Assembly: GCA_001312325.1 (NCBI GenBank)
Contig: BBDJ01000021.1
Coordinates: forward strand, 20,795-84,794
From: Lysinibacillus pakistanensis
GTDB taxonomy: Bacteria > Bacillota > Bacilli > Bacillales_A > Planococcaceae
Length of the DNA: 64,000 nucleotides
Direction: 5' to 3'
Shown here: positions 8,921 through 19,355 of the stretch, piece by piece
Layout of the letters: each line of letters opens with the position of its first letter
Numbering within the stretch: the stretch's first letter is position 1
Translations under genes and position numbers: made by a program
The notes under the pieces: model-generated
Databases searched by the model: none
What the model was told of the DNA's origin: nothing
The model's input: the letters and a program-made list of their open reading frames with translations, nothing else

Positions 8921-9904
8921 ATGAAAAAAAGTTAAGAAAATTCTATTCTATGTAGGAGTGATTCTTTTACTTAGTATAGTCGCTATTTGTGTGTATCATC
9001 AAATTCAGCTACATAGAGAAGCAGTTATTTTAAAGAATAAAGGCAAAATGGTTGAGGTTGATCACCATAGAATCAATGTTTATAATGAGGGGCGTGGTAA
9101 TGATACCTATGTCTTTATGGCAGGCTCTGGCATTGCTGCTCCTATGTATGAGATGAAAGGGCTTTATAGCAAATTCTCACAGGAGCATAAAATTGCTGTT
9201 ATCGAAAGAGCAGGCTATGGCTTTAGTGATATTACAGATGATAACCGAGATATTGATACTATATTACAGCAAACGAGAGCAGCTCTTCTACAAAGTGGCA
9301 ATAAACCTCCTTATGTTTTAGTTCCACATTCAATCTCTGGTGTTGAAGCTATCTATTGGGCACAAAAACACCCTGAAGAAATTAAGGGCATTATTGCACT
9401 TGATATTGGTTTGCCAGGTCAATATGTGAAGCATAAAATGGGCCAAATGGATACATGGATGATAAAGGGTATCAATCTATTAACGAAAATAGGCCTGCAT
9501 CGTCTAACACCCTCGAAAGTTTATAACCCACAGGTAATGAGGCAATCCTTTTTAACAGAGGAAGAAAAAGCTATTTATCAAGCGTTGTCCTATAAACAAT
9601 TTTTTTTAATAATAATATGAAGAATGAGCTATTACAAGTCTACGAAAATAGTTTACAATCAGAAAAGTTGCCAAAACCTCAGAATACACCGATATTATTT
9701 ATTGATGCCATTGCAGAGGAAAATAAATATACAAAACAAAAGCGCAAGGATTACAGAAATTTTGCTGAGCAAATAAACTTGGCAGAAGTGAAAGAAGTAA
9801 GAGGTACCCATAGCATTTATTTATATAAACCAGATGAGATTTATCAACTTGCTATGGCATTTATGGAAGAGAAAGTAGACAGCAAAGAAAGGTCGATAAA
9901 ATGA
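8921..9904 (+). CDS. Membrane-anchored alpha/beta hydrolase
   Basis: The ~327-residue protein starts with a single hydrophobic anchor (FYVGVILLLSIVAICVY), then an alpha/beta hydrolase domain: AGSGIAAP oxyanion region, ERAGYGFSD, and VPHSISGVEA around the presumed nucleophilic serine (the first Gly of the usual G-x-S-x-G is Pro here). RGTHSIYL near the end supplies the catalytic His. A7 at 8924-8930 and T8 at 9600-9607 shift the frame. GAAAGGAG precedes ATG 8921. Its stop overlaps the start of a response regulator (ATGA), so it is the first gene of a hydrolase/two-component operon. Substrate is unknown. A homologue lies at 60626 beside another two-component system. Confidence 0.8.
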
Positions 9905-10578
9905 AGGGTTTTACCATTTTAATAGTAGAGGATGATCAAACGATTGGTCATTTACTGCAAAAAAAATAATCCAACGTGAAGGCTATGAGGTAGTATGGAA
10001 AACAAGGGGTAAGGATATTGGATGTATTATCCATCAAATTGATTTAGTAATCATGGATATTATGCTACCAGGAGAGGATGGCTATCAGCTGACAACGTTT
10101 ATTAAAGGCTTAGGCTTACCTATTCCTATTATCTTTCTGTCAGCTCGAAATGACATTGAGAGTAAGCTAGAGGGATTAACAGTTGGAGAAGATTATATGA
10201 CAAAGCCCTTTGAACCGAGAGAGCTTCTTTTACGAATGCAAAAAAATGCTCAAGCAGCATTATGGTTCTTTGACACAAATTCAGCACCTCTTGATTAATA
10301 CAGAGCAGCGTAAGGTATTTAAGCATAATATTCATGAGGAGATTGTTTTAACTGCTATTGAGCGTAAAATCTTTTTTTTATTTATTTGACAACCGAGATA
10401 GAGTGTTATCGAAGGATCATTTTTTTTGACTACCTATGGCCACTGGAGGATCGAAATCATAATATCATCAATGTCCATATTAAAAAAAATTAGAGCAAAA
10501 ATGGATGATCCTACAGGTACTATTCTTCAAAATATTTACGGGGAAGGGTATCGTTTAAATACCTATATACGACAATGA
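9901..10578 (+). CDS. OmpR-family response regulator, multiply frameshifted
   Basis: The receiver domain is recognisable: ILIVEDDQTIG (acidic pocket), VIMDIMLPGEDGYQL (phosphorylated Asp), FLSARNDIESKLEGL, and TKPFEPRELL (conserved Lys). The DNA-binding winged helix follows in pieces: LTAIERKIF, FDYLWPLEDRNHNIINVHIKKIR, and a C-terminal GEGYRLN. At least five shifts are needed, all at A or T runs of 7-8 (9959-9966, 10240-10246, 10372-10379, ~10419-10426, ~10484-10491). This is the densest damage in the window, but the encoded blocks are in correct order and none is missing. It overlaps both neighbours by 4 bases. Confidence 0.75.
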
Positions 10579-11570
10579 CATTAAAAACAAAATATCGCAT
10601 TCTATTATTTTCTGCTATTATCAGTGTTCCAATTGTATTATTAGGAATAAGTGTTTTGATGTCCATACTCTATGAGTTTGCCTTTAAAGCGAAAAATCAG
10701 GACACTCCATTTCATGAATCCTTTGCCTACCCAATAATGCTAGTTGTGTTCTTTTTATCACTATGTGTGCTAGCCTTTTTATTTTCGAAATCAATTAATT
10801 CATTGCTTACGAAAATTAACATGCTCCATCAAGTAATTCGTGACTTAGCAAGTGATGAAAGAACACCCCATACATTAGAAGTTAACAGTGAGGATGAAAT
10901 AGGACAGCTTATCCAATCGGTCAATATTTTAATTGAACGAACTACCTATCGGGAACTAGAATTGCAGCAACAACAACGATTGCAAAAGGAGCTTCTTCAA
11001 AAGCTAAGACACGATATCAATACACCACTCACAGCGATTCGATTACAATTATTTTATGTAGAAGATTCCCTAAAGGACCAGCCAGATTTGGTAGAGTCAT
11101 TAAATGAGCAGATTCACTATATTGCGAACTTAACAAATGAATTATCGTTTCCATCCATTGATACAGTGGAAAGCTCTTATATCATAAAAGAGGAAGTAAG
11201 TTTGCCGAAATTATTGGAGACAATGATAGACAAATGGCGCTATTTATTTACCATTCATTCAATCGAATTAAGCTTTCAACTAAATGTATCAGAATTATTG
11301 TGGATGAGTAATGAATTGTGGTTACAGCGTTTATTTGATAATGTATTTCAAAATACCTTAAAACATTCCAAAGCCACAAAGCTTATGGTTATAATTGATA
11401 ATGGAATGATTAAGATGATAGATAATGGGATTGGCTTTGAAAAAAACCACAAACATTGCGGATTAGGGTTACAGATTATCGAGGATATCGCTATGGTTCT
11501 TCAGCTACACTACACACTGGAATCAAGCAAAGCAGGTACATCATTTTGCTTTACCTCAAAGATAGAGTAA
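10575..11570 (+). CDS. Sensor histidine kinase
   Basis: This is an intact 331-residue kinase. Two membrane helices (residues ~10-35 and ~52-75) enclose a very short extracellular loop, so it probably senses within the membrane or through a partner. A HAMP-like segment leads to the HisKA box LRHDINTPLTAIRLQL with the phospho-accepting His at about 146. The catalytic domain shows the N box QNTLKHSK, G1 IDNGIGF and G2 GLGLQI. The short-loop, intramembrane-sensing architecture resembles cell-envelope stress kinases. It is cotranscribed with the hydrolase and response regulator upstream. Confidence 0.88.
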   Translation: MTLKTKYRILLFSAIISVPIVLLGISVLMSILYEFAFKAKNQDTPFHESFAYPIMLVVFFLSLCVLAFLFSKSINSLLTKINMLHQVIRDLASDERTPHTLEVNSEDEIGQLIQSVNILIERTTYRELELQQQQRLQKELLQKLRHDINTPLTAIRLQLFYVEDSLKDQPDLVESLNEQIHYIANLTNELSFPSIDTVESSYIIKEEVSLPKLLETMIDKWRYLFTIHSIELSFQLNVSELLWMSNELWLQRLFDNVFQNTLKHSKATKLMVIIDNGMIKMIDNGIGFEKNHKHCGLGLQIIEDIAMVLQLHYTLESSKAGTSFCFTSKIE

Positions 11571-11687
11571 TAAAATGTTTAGAAAAAAACAATAAAAACA
11601 AACTCTAAATCAATAATGATTTATTGTAAATCGATAAAAGTGGTGCTACAATCAAACTTACAATAAATCCGTGATGAGGTGTATTTG

Positions 11688-12146
11688 TTGAAACGTGAAA
11701 CACTCTTTTTAAAGATCGCTGTTTTTCTAATGGGATTGCCAGTTCTTTCCTTATGTATTTTAGTGGTGCCTCGAGTTGCAATAAAAGCAGCCCAGCATTT
11801 TCCAAAAACAACTTTATTCGCTGTCATTGTTGTCTATGCAACGGCAATCGCTTATTTTGTCGCCCTGTATACGACTATAAAACTTTTAAGCTATATTGAT
11901 CAAAATATTGCTTTTTCAGAACGATCAGTCAAAGCTTTAATTACGATCAAATACTGTGCAATCATTATTAGTAGTCTATACGTGGTAGGCATGCCAATGA
12001 TATACTATGTTGCGGAAGTAGATGATGCTCCTGGACTTATTATCATTGGTATGGTCATTATTTTTGCTTCCTTTATCGTGGCAGTCTTTGCTGCTGTGCT
12101 TCAAAAGCTCTTAAAAAAATGCCATCGATATCAAATCAGAAAATGA
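11688..12146 (+). CDS. DUF2975-type four-helix membrane protein
   Basis: The ~150-residue protein has four hydrophobic helices and no catalytic motif. It has the usual look of the DUF2975 family, whose members are nearly always followed by a small Cro/CI-type regulator, as here. I prefer TTG 11688 over GTG 11679, because GAGGTG at 11676-11681 is a ribosome binding site 6 bases before the TTG. The gap to the regulator is 23 bases. Function is unknown. Confidence 0.7.
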   Translation: MKRETLFLKIAVFLMGLPVLSLCILVVPRVAIKAAQHFPKTTLFAVIVVYATAIAYFVALYTTIKLLSYIDQNIAFSERSVKALITIKYCAIIISSLYVVGMPMIYYVAEVDDAPGLIIIGMVIIFASFIVAVFAAVLQKLLKKCHRYQIRK

Positions 12147-12169
12147 TTTAACGGTTTGAGGTGAATATT

Positions 12170-12391
12170 ATGGCGATGATCATTAATATTGATGTAATGC
12201 TTGCTAAACGGAAAATGAGCGTAACAGAACTTTCAGAAAAGGTTGGCATCACGATGGCAAATCTATCTATCTTGAAAAATGGTAAAGCAAAGGCGATTCG
12301 ATTTTCAACTTTAGAGGCGATTTGTGAGGCTTTGCAATGTCAGCCGGGGGATATTTTAGAATACAGGCGGAACGAAGATAATCAGGACTAA
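12170..12391 (+). CDS. Small Cro/CI-family HTH regulator (YozG-like)
   Basis: This gene encodes 73 residues, essentially all helix-turn-helix: MLAKRKMSVTELSEKVG and ITMANLSILKNGKAKAIRF are the HTH, ending with LEAICEALQCQPGDILEY, the standard tail of this regulator class. ATG 12170 has GAGGTG 6 bases upstream. Paired with the DUF2975 membrane protein. The pair may act as a membrane-linked switch, though the ligand is unknown. A terminator follows immediately. Confidence 0.85.
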   Translation: MAMIINIDVMLAKRKMSVTELSEKVGITMANLSILKNGKAKAIRFSTLEAICEALQCQPGDILEYRRNEDNQD

Positions 12392-12392
12392 A

Positions 12393-12425
12393 GAAGAGCT
12401 TGGTCAAAAACCAAGCTCTTTTTGG
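12393..12425 (+). terminator. Rho-independent terminator after HTH gene
   Basis: AGAGCTTGGT and ACCAAGCTCT form a perfect 10-bp stem with a 5-base loop, then TTTTT. Confidence 0.92.
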
Positions 12426-12541
12426 TATTTGGTTCAAGTTGCTATGCATGTGGTTTTCGCCGCTGCATTAAAAAGATGGCTAGTTCCATGAGGTAAAACA
12501 ATTGCAAGAGCATAGCACGTTAAGGTATGCCCTTGTAATTG

Positions 12542-13400
12542 TCAACTGGCTTCAAGTAAAGACTCAATAATCTTTTTTAATTGATGAATGGGTGAGTGCT
12601 GCTGATTATTCTTTTTATAAATAAAGACCGTTTCAATAACTTTATTGAGCCCTTTTAAATCGTAAAAGTGAATGTTTGAATAATTATAAAGGTGAATTAA
12701 TTTTGTATTTAAAACAGCAATTGTATTGTCTATTTGTAGAAAATCGAGAATACTGCTGACGGATTTAATTTCTTTGATAGTAAAAGGAATGTTCTCATTT
12801 TTTAGCCATTCCACCATTGCCCGTGAATACATGCAGCCTTTACTTAGCACAAGCAATGTTACAGGTGTACGCCGCTGAAAATCAATCAGCTGCTTATTAT
12901 TCGAAATCACTTCAAATGTTTCTGTAGCAATCAGGTCATAGTTTAAGTCAGGATAATGTGTAATCGGATTACTTGTCAGTGCACAATCCATCTCGGAATT
13001 GTGTACTTTTTGATTTAATGATGTACTGGATTCAACTGTGAAATCTACATCGATCTGGCTATTATTGGTCTGGAGTGCGTTCATAATGGGTGCACCATAA
13101 ATTTTGATTGTGGTATGAGAAGTGCCGAAGTGGATGGTTGTTTGAGCTGGTCCAATAGCTTGTAAAAAGGCCTCATACTCTTGTGCAACTAACTTTAAAA
13201 AAATGTAAATATCGCATACCTACATCAGTAATTTTTAAGCCTTGAGTTGTTCGTTTAAAAACCTCTTGTCCAATTTCTGCCTCCATTTTCTTCACTTTTG
13301 ATGTTAATGCTGATTGTGTGTAATTCGTTATTTCAGCGGATTTACTTAAATTCTGCCTCTCCAATAGCTCAATTTTTAAGGCAATTTCTTCTCTATTCAT
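12542..13400 (-). CDS. LysR-family transcriptional regulator
   Basis: The N-terminal winged HTH is clear: MNREEIALKIELLERQNLSK, then SAEITNYTQSALTSKVKKME and RTTQGLKITDVG. The effector-binding domain follows (FGTSHTTIKIYGAP, EMDCALTSNP). An A7 run near 13195-13201 separates the two parts. Start is ATG at 13400-13398. It is divergent from the MFS gene at 13543 with about 140 bases between, the classic arrangement in which a LysR protein controls its neighbour. The inducer is unknown. Confidence 0.85.
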
Positions 13401-13542
13401 ATCTATTGTCACACACCTATTAAATATTTTGATAGACCCTATCATTTTCCTCCATTTTACGCACATGAGTGACGAGCGTAAACTCTAGGTAAATAAAATT
13501 ATACTGCACAAATAAAGTAGTGTAATGCTTTTGGAGGGTTTT

Positions 13543-14730
13543 ATGCATACATATTTTAAATGGGTTATCTTACTAGTGGCTACGCTTTCACAAACAGCGG
13601 CAACGTTTGTCACATATGGAATGGGGCCAATTGCCACGTTTTATCAAATTGAATGGCATTTATCATCTTTCGAAACAGGCTGATTGTTTCAGCCGTCAAT
13701 ATAGGTCCAATTTTCTCGATGCTCATTTTTGGCTACTTGATGGATAAAAAAAGGAGAAAAGCAAATTATTGGTTGGGGCTCCATATTATTAGGGCTGTCA
13801 GCATTACTACTTGTCTCCGTCAACAATTATACGACATTACTTCTTGTATTAGTAGTTGTCGGAATCTGGTATGGTAGTGCACAAACTGGGGGAGTACAGC
13901 CATTGTGAAATGGTTTCCAGACAAGCATAGAGGGCTAGCAATTGGCATTCGTCAAACAGGCATCCCAATTGGTGGTGCCCTAGCATCGACTGTTCTAACG
14001 TATATGTACAATCATTTTTATCTATCCTCGGTTCACCTTATGCAAGGTATTGTAGCAATAGCTGGTGGTCTACTATTTTTACTGATATATCAAGAACCTA
14101 AAAATCATATAGAGGTAGCAGGCCCAACTTTTACATTTAGTGATAAGATCAAGGCCATAAAAAAATAATAAAGACCTATATCCTATTTATATAGTAGGAA
14201 TTGTAATGATGACCTTACAAATGATTCTTATCGCCCACTTCATGGGATACTTACATGAGGAAGGGGATTATTCATTAACAGAGGCAGGTTTTTATTTAAG
14301 CCTTGTTTTGCTTGGTGGGATGATAGGGAGAGTAGGTCTTGCGTGGATCAGTGACCAATTTGCACAAAAGCGTGAACAATTATTAATCTTAGTGATGTTA
14401 AGTACGGTAATATTTGCTATAAGTTTACCACTCATTCTACATTTCAAAAACTTGATGATTATTTATTGCTTTTTATTCGGGTTTATAGCACTTGGTTGGT
14501 ATTCTTTGTTCATCACATGTGTAACAGAAAAATCCAATCCACATTATGTTGGCTTAACTGTGAGTGCAGCTTTAACCATCAATCAACTATTTATTGTGAT
14601 TGCACCATCCTTATACGGCTTCATGGTCACTATTTTGTCAAGTCATCAGCTAGCAATGGACAGTATAGCAGGAATCGTTGCACTCGGTGCATTGAATTTA
14701 TATAGGTCTACCAATAAAACTTGTGATTAA
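13543..14730 (+). CDS. Major facilitator superfamily transporter
   Basis: The ~395-residue protein has twelve hydrophobic segments. FGYLMDKK after helix 2 is the MFS A-type loop motif, KWFPDKHRGLAIGIRQTG is the helix 4-5 region typical of oxalate/formate and cyanate-type carriers, and RVGLAWISDQF is the repeated loop in the second half. The start ATG 13543 has GGAGGG 8 bases upstream. Shifts near 13680, at A7 13745-13751, near 13885 and at A7 14159-14165 must be repaired. Likely controlled by the divergent LysR protein; the substrate cannot be read from the sequence. Confidence 0.85.
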
Positions 14731-14833
14731 TTGGGAATTGATATAAACAGAGATAACGTCTTCGTTGTTATCCATTCGATTAATGGGATAAAATGGTGTA
14801 AAGAGGAATGAGTTGTAAATGGAGGCGTCATGA

Positions 14834-15204
14834 ATGAAAGAAAATAGTTCGATTTGGATTGATGCAGGTATTGATAAAATTTGGCAAGCTATAACGGATG
14901 AACAACAGTTGTCACAATGGTATGCTCCAGGCTCTACATGGAAGATTCCATCATTGGTGGCCGGTGAAAAAATAATCTTTACATTAATGCCAAATGCTCA
15001 TAATGGACTAACTGAAAAATTACCGATAATATTGACGATCAAAAATGTCATACAGAATCAGGAATTTTCGTTTTTCTTAGATATAGAAGAAACCTTGATT
15101 GCCATTTTATTAGAGGAGGCACAAAAGGGACTACTGTTGCGATAAATATGAGTGGCTATGAGGCATCACTCGCTAACTTAAAAGCCTTAGTGGAAGGAAA
15201 TTAA
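14834..15204 (+). CDS. SRPBCC / AHSA1-like protein
   Basis: The protein has ~122 residues. IWIDAGIDKIWQAITDEQQLSQWYAPG is the first strand and W-Y-A-P pattern of activator-of-Hsp90-type START-fold proteins. A one-base shift near 15115-15125 moves the C-terminus into another frame (NMSGYEASLANLKALVEG), the normal end helix of the family. Such proteins bind small hydrophobic ligands; no partner is evident. ATG 14834 follows a ribosome-binding-like GGAGG at 14821-14825. A terminator lies 10 bases downstream. Confidence 0.7.
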
Positions 15205-15214
15205 ATAGTAGATC

Positions 15215-15249
15215 AAGTTTCATGAATTTTATTTTTCATGAAACTTTTT
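15215..15249 (+). terminator. Rho-independent terminator after SRPBCC gene
   Basis: AAGTTTCATGAA pairs perfectly with TTCATGAAACTT across 8 bases, followed by T5. Any start codon of the downstream sigma gene placed before this hairpin is therefore unlikely. Confidence 0.9.
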
Positions 15250-15311
15250 CGTTAGTCGAGGGTCTAACTATAAATGCTTCTCAAGAAAGTGGAGCGAGGG
15301 GGGATGGTAAA

Positions 15312-15847
15312 GTGATAAAAGAGCAAAAGGATGCTCATCTATCTCGTGCCATGACAACTTATGGCGATTATTTATTGCGCATATGTTATACATATGTGAA
15401 AAATTGGACTGTGGCGGAGGATTTAGTTCAAGATACATTTGTGAAATATTACGAAAAAAATGGAACAATTTCGAGAGGAAGCTTCTGTTAAAACCTATTT
15501 ATATCGTATAGCCATTAATAATTGCCATAGTTATCTTTCAAGCTGGCGCTATAAAAAAAATTCAAGTCATTGATTTTTGGGGCAAATTCATAAGCCTTTC
15601 CAATAATCCTGAGAAGGAAGTACTTGAAAATGAAGCGGGGGCAATGCTTGTCGCATCCATCGAGGAATTGCCAATCAAATATAAAGATGTCCTACTATTA
15701 TTTCATTTTGCTGAATTTTCATTAAAGGAAATTGCGCATCTGTTAAAGCTACCTGAAAATACCGTTAAGTCAAGACTAAGGCGAGCGCGTCAAATGGTTG
15801 GACTAACACTTATGGAGGAGGGATTTGAATATGGATCAGATTCGTAG
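15312..15847 (+). CDS. ECF-type RNA polymerase sigma factor (first module)
   Basis: Region 2 reads YGDYLLRICYTYVKNWTVAEDLVQDTFVKYY and region 4 LPIKYKDVLLLFHFAEFSLKEIAHLL with LPENTVKSRLRRAR, the extracytoplasmic-function sigma pattern. GTG 15312 is chosen because GAGGGGGGAT stands just upstream and the preceding hairpin is a terminator. Shifts at A7 15454-15460 and A8 15553-15560 interrupt region 2/4 linkage (FREEASVKTYLYRIAINNCH). The stop overlaps the membrane protein gene behind it, a typical sigma/anti-sigma pair. Confidence 0.85.
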
Positions 15848-16704
15848 TGCCATGAACAATTTGTATAAGGATGCTACGTTTTCTCAGGAGCAACAGCTGA
15901 AAACCTTTCAAAAAATCAATGAAAAAAATACTAGAAAGTCGTTTATGCCTCTTATTCTTACCATCCTCATTACTGGATGTCTGTTGTTCGGTTTGAAGAC
16001 AATGCTTGAACAGCATGACAATGTTATACAATCCGCATCAGCGGTAATTTATCCAGAAAAGTCTGGTGTGGTGAAAGATTATACGGCATTACAACGACCT
16101 TGGATGGTAGTTGGATTAATTTCGAGCATCGTATTATTTATCTATGCTTTATGGGCAATCAAGAAAAAAATGGTATTGGCGATTACTACTATGTATCATT
16201 ATCATTATTGCTATTTTGGGGAATATGTCTGAACGAATTGGAGATCGTGTTTACGTACAAAATGAAGCGGAAATTCAACAGGCAATACAGTGGGGTCCTT
16301 TCCAACCCAATACCCTGACAATGCATGATACATTAACGATACCCCCTTATAGAATAGGCTATTTTTCAAGGGGACAAATAAAGGGTATTTCAATTTTCAA
16401 GCATGATGGAAAAGGGTATGCATTAGAGTATAATATACAAAGTGAATTAGATTATATGAATATCATTTATTTTCGAGAAAGCCACTTTATTGTTATACCT
16501 TTATTGGCAAATCATCATATCGAAAAATTAGTAATAAACACTGGATCAAAGCGTATGGAGATAGCCATTGATTCGAATGGTGCGGAATTAGTGCCAGTGG
16601 AATTAGAGGCGACCGTAATTCCTTCACAGCTAATAATCGATGCTTTTGATCATGATGGTAATCAATTTTCTCCTTACAAATCTTTAGATATTTTCTCGTA
16701 TTGA
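15831..16704 (+). CDS. Membrane protein, probable anti-sigma factor of the first module
   Basis: The ~290-residue protein starts MDQIRSAMNNLYKDATFS, a short cytoplasmic segment of the sort that binds ECF sigma factors, then a membrane helix (FMPLILTILITGCLLFG). Two further helices occur around residues 90-130. The rest is an extracytoplasmic beta-rich domain. An A7 run at 16164-16170 shifts the frame inside the third helix. Start ATG 15831 lies inside the sigma gene. The role is inferred from overlap and topology only; no conserved zinc-type anti-sigma motif is visible. Confidence 0.6.
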
Positions 16705-16821
16705 ATGAGTCTTTACTACGTCTCAGGTCTTAGACGAATTTAAAGCGGAGGGTCGTTTTTATTATTTTGCATTCCTATATAATGAATTTATTGGTAAATT
16801 ATATAGTGGGAGGAAATAAAA

Positions 16822-17539
16822 TTGAAAAAAAATTATTGGAATTGGTGTCATGATGGGTGCTTCGTTATTACTTTTATCGGGATGCTCCTCAGTTTTCCCA
16901 GAAAAGACCAGAGATGAAACGCTCCTTGTGGAAAAGGATAAAGCAGAAAAGTTAGAGGTTGATATCAATCTTGGTGTAGGAGAATTAATTGTTAAAAAGG
17001 GCGCCAAGGATTGGGTTGAAGGTACCGCTCAATATAATATTAAAAAAATTGGCGCCACAGGTACATTATAATTTAAATGGTAAGACAGGTAATGTAAAAA
17101 TTGAGCATAAAGGCTCAAAGAACATTCGTCTTGGAAAAATGAAAAATACATGGGATATCGAACTAAATGAGGATATTCCAATGGATCTCTCTATTGAAAC
17201 AGGTGCCTCAACAGCAGAGCTTGATTTACGAGCCTGCAGCTTGAAAATTTAGATATTGAAACGGGTGTTAGTGATTTACTTGTGGATTTAAGTGGTGATT
17301 GGAAAAAAAGCTTCGAAACGAACATTGAAACAGGCGTTGGTGCAACTACTGTCATTTTACCATCAACGGTTGGGGTAAAACTAACAACAGAAGAGGGAAT
17401 AGGTTCTTCGAGCATAGAAGGCTTAATTTCAAAAGGTAAGGGTGTCTATGTCAATGAAGCCTATGAAAAAGCTGATGTTGTATTAGAGGTCAACTCTGAA
17501 ATTGGTGTTGGTGATGTAACCTTTAAATTAGATAAATAA
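16822..17539 (+). CDS. Lipoprotein with toast-rack-like beta domain
   Basis: A lipoprotein signal peptide ends in the lipobox LLSGC (Cys ~20). The mature part reads LEVDINLGVGELIVKKGA, then repeated short strands such as DIETGVSDLLVDLSG, TNIETGVGATTVILP and NSEIGVGDVTF, the pattern of toast-rack/DUF4097-type beta repeats. Start TTG 16822 follows GGGAGG. Shifts: A8 16825-16832, ~17041 and ~17240. It lies between two ECF modules and may be a target or a sensor of envelope stress. Confidence 0.65.
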
Positions 17540-17544
17540 AGATT

Positions 17545-17579
17545 AGTAGACTACTTTAGGTGCGGTAGTCTACTTTTTG
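17545..17579 (+). terminator. Rho-independent terminator after lipoprotein gene
   Basis: AGTAGACTAC and GTAGTCTACT form a perfect 10-bp stem with a 10-base loop, followed by T5. Confidence 0.92.
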
Positions 17580-17602
17580 ATTCTCGAGAAAAGAGAAGGA
17601 AA

Positions 17603-17665
17603 GATGACCAAACTGATGGATAAAAGCATCAAAGTGAAGGATAGAAGAACCAAACTGCCAGATAG
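17603..17665 (+). repeat. Three-unit degenerate tandem repeat, 21-nt period
   Basis: Units start at 17603, 17624 and 17645, each exactly 21 nt. Shared positions are (A)CCAAACTG in the middle and GGATA(A/G) or AGATAG at the end. The block lies between a terminator and the next sigma gene. See findings for the related arrays. Confidence 0.7.
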
Positions 17666-17739
17666 AAAAAAAGAAATTAATGAAAGTGAAACCTTTTACG
17701 TTAGTGAATGACTCTAAGTATTGAAAGGAGGGAAGCAGC

Positions 17740-18270
17740 ATGGAACATGATATTTCTATCGTCCAACAGGCTATTGCAGGGGATAAGGAAGCATTTGAGC
17801 AGCTACTTATTTTAGAGGAAGAAAAGCTATTTTATACCGCGCTTTCTTATGTTGGCCAAAAGGAAGATGCTTTGGATGCAATTCAAGAGGCAGCATGTAA
17901 AGCCTATTTAAGTGTTGGCAAATTAAAGCAACCGGAATTTTTCTCCACATGGCTTTTTCGCATTTTAATCCATGAATGCTACCGCTTACTAAAAAAGGGA
18001 CAAAAAATAATTCCTTATGAAGAACGAAAATTATTAAATCGTTTACAGCAAGAAGAAAATGTCATGGTGAATCCAATCGACCTATCAGAAGCCATAAAGC
18101 AATTAAACCATTCTCAGCAAATGGCCATTATTTTATTCTATTATTACGATTTGCCGATGAAAGATATTTCAGAGGTAATGGAAAAGCCTGTTAGCACCAT
18201 TAAAACGTATCTACATCGTGGAAAAAAAACAATTGAAGCGAGAATTAGAAAGGAGTGTAATGTTCAATGA
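17740..18270 (+). CDS. ECF-type RNA polymerase sigma factor (second module)
   Basis: This is an intact 176-residue sigma factor. Region 2 contains KLFYTALSYVGQKEDALDAIQEA and FFSTWLFRILIHECY, and region 4 LNHSQQMAIILFYYYDLPMKDIS with PVSTIKTYLHRGKK. AAAGGAGGG lies 9 bases before ATG 17740. The stop overlaps the next start (ATGA), pairing it with the DUF4179-like membrane protein as its anti-sigma factor. Confidence 0.9.
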   Translation: MEHDISIVQQAIAGDKEAFEQLLILEEEKLFYTALSYVGQKEDALDAIQEAACKAYLSVGKLKQPEFFSTWLFRILIHECYRLLKKGQKIIPYEERKLLNRLQQEENVMVNPIDLSEAIKQLNHSQQMAIILFYYYDLPMKDISEVMEKPVSTIKTYLHRGKKTIEARIRKECNVQ

Positions 18271-19349
18271 AAAAGTCATTTGATGGGGCTGAATTCCCTA
18301 GAGAAGAGGTACGAGCAGCGATTGCAAAGGGTATACAACAAGCAGAGGAGCAAGCAAATATGAGGCAAACACCTTTACAAATGAAAAGAAAAAGTAAACG
18401 TAAACCATTATTATATGTTGCAAGTGTCGCAGCCGCGTTTAGTATTATGGTAGGGTCCGCCGCATATGTATCACCAACTTTCGCAAGTACATTATCGCAG
18501 CTACCAATCGTCGGGTCGGTATTCAGTAACTATGACTTTCTCGGGCTAAAACAAGTTAGTGAACAAGGTTTAACAAGCATTATTGGAGAAAAGCATACAA
18601 TCAATGGTATATCTGTAACGATAGACGAAGTCCTTTATGACGAATCTAATATTACGGTTGGATATACAATTGATTCTGAAAAGGAATTAAGTATTGAATA
18701 CTTCGGGGCAGGACTGAAATTTACTATTAATGGTGCAAACCCTGTAGCGAATTCTGCAAGCTTTGGTAAAAAAAGTTATAGGTCCAACAGTTCAAACAGT
18801 TATTGCAAGATTTGATGTAAAGGACCAAATGCCGGATTCCTTTAAAATGGGCTTAATGTTAGAAGGTAAAGAAGGAGAGAAATGGGAATTTACCGTTCCT
18901 GTTAAAAAGATTACGAATACTATTTATGTTCCAGTTAATTATCAGCAACAAGCAGAAGGCATTCAACTCGATGTGTCTAAAATTTCATTAAGCCCGTCAG
19001 GTATAGCACTTGACTATAAAGCTACTGAAAAGGGTACAATTGATAATCCACAAGTAGGTGCATCATTTATAGAGTTCCGTATTACTGATCAGAATGGCAA
19101 GGAGATTACATCACATTTAGGTGGGGAGAAGGTCATTTCGATAATGATGTATGGAATTTTAGCAGCATTAAATCCTTTGACCCGATTTCACACGATGTTC
19201 AACAATTAACGATTACCCCTTATTTAGCACTTCCGTCAGGCGGAGGTGGTGTACAAGGTGTGGAAACAAAAATACCCTTTGATAGGTCAGCACTAAAAGA
19301 AGTGAACTTCCAATCATTCACAGTAGATGTACCTAAGCAAACTAAATAA
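18267..19349 (+). CDS. DUF4179-type membrane protein, probable anti-sigma factor (second module)
   Basis: The ~360-residue protein has a cytoplasmic N-terminus of ~50 residues (FPREEVRAAIAKGIQQAEEQ), one membrane helix (LLYVASVAAAFSIMVGSAAYV), and a long extracytoplasmic domain beginning PIVGSVFSNYDFLGLKQV, the DUF4179 pattern, then a DUF5643-like C-terminal part. Shifts at A7 18768-18774 and near 19130 split it; the end FTVDVPKQTK is reached at 19349. Proteins of this type hold their ECF sigma at the membrane. A terminator follows. Confidence 0.75.
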
Positions 19350-19355
19350 ACAGTC

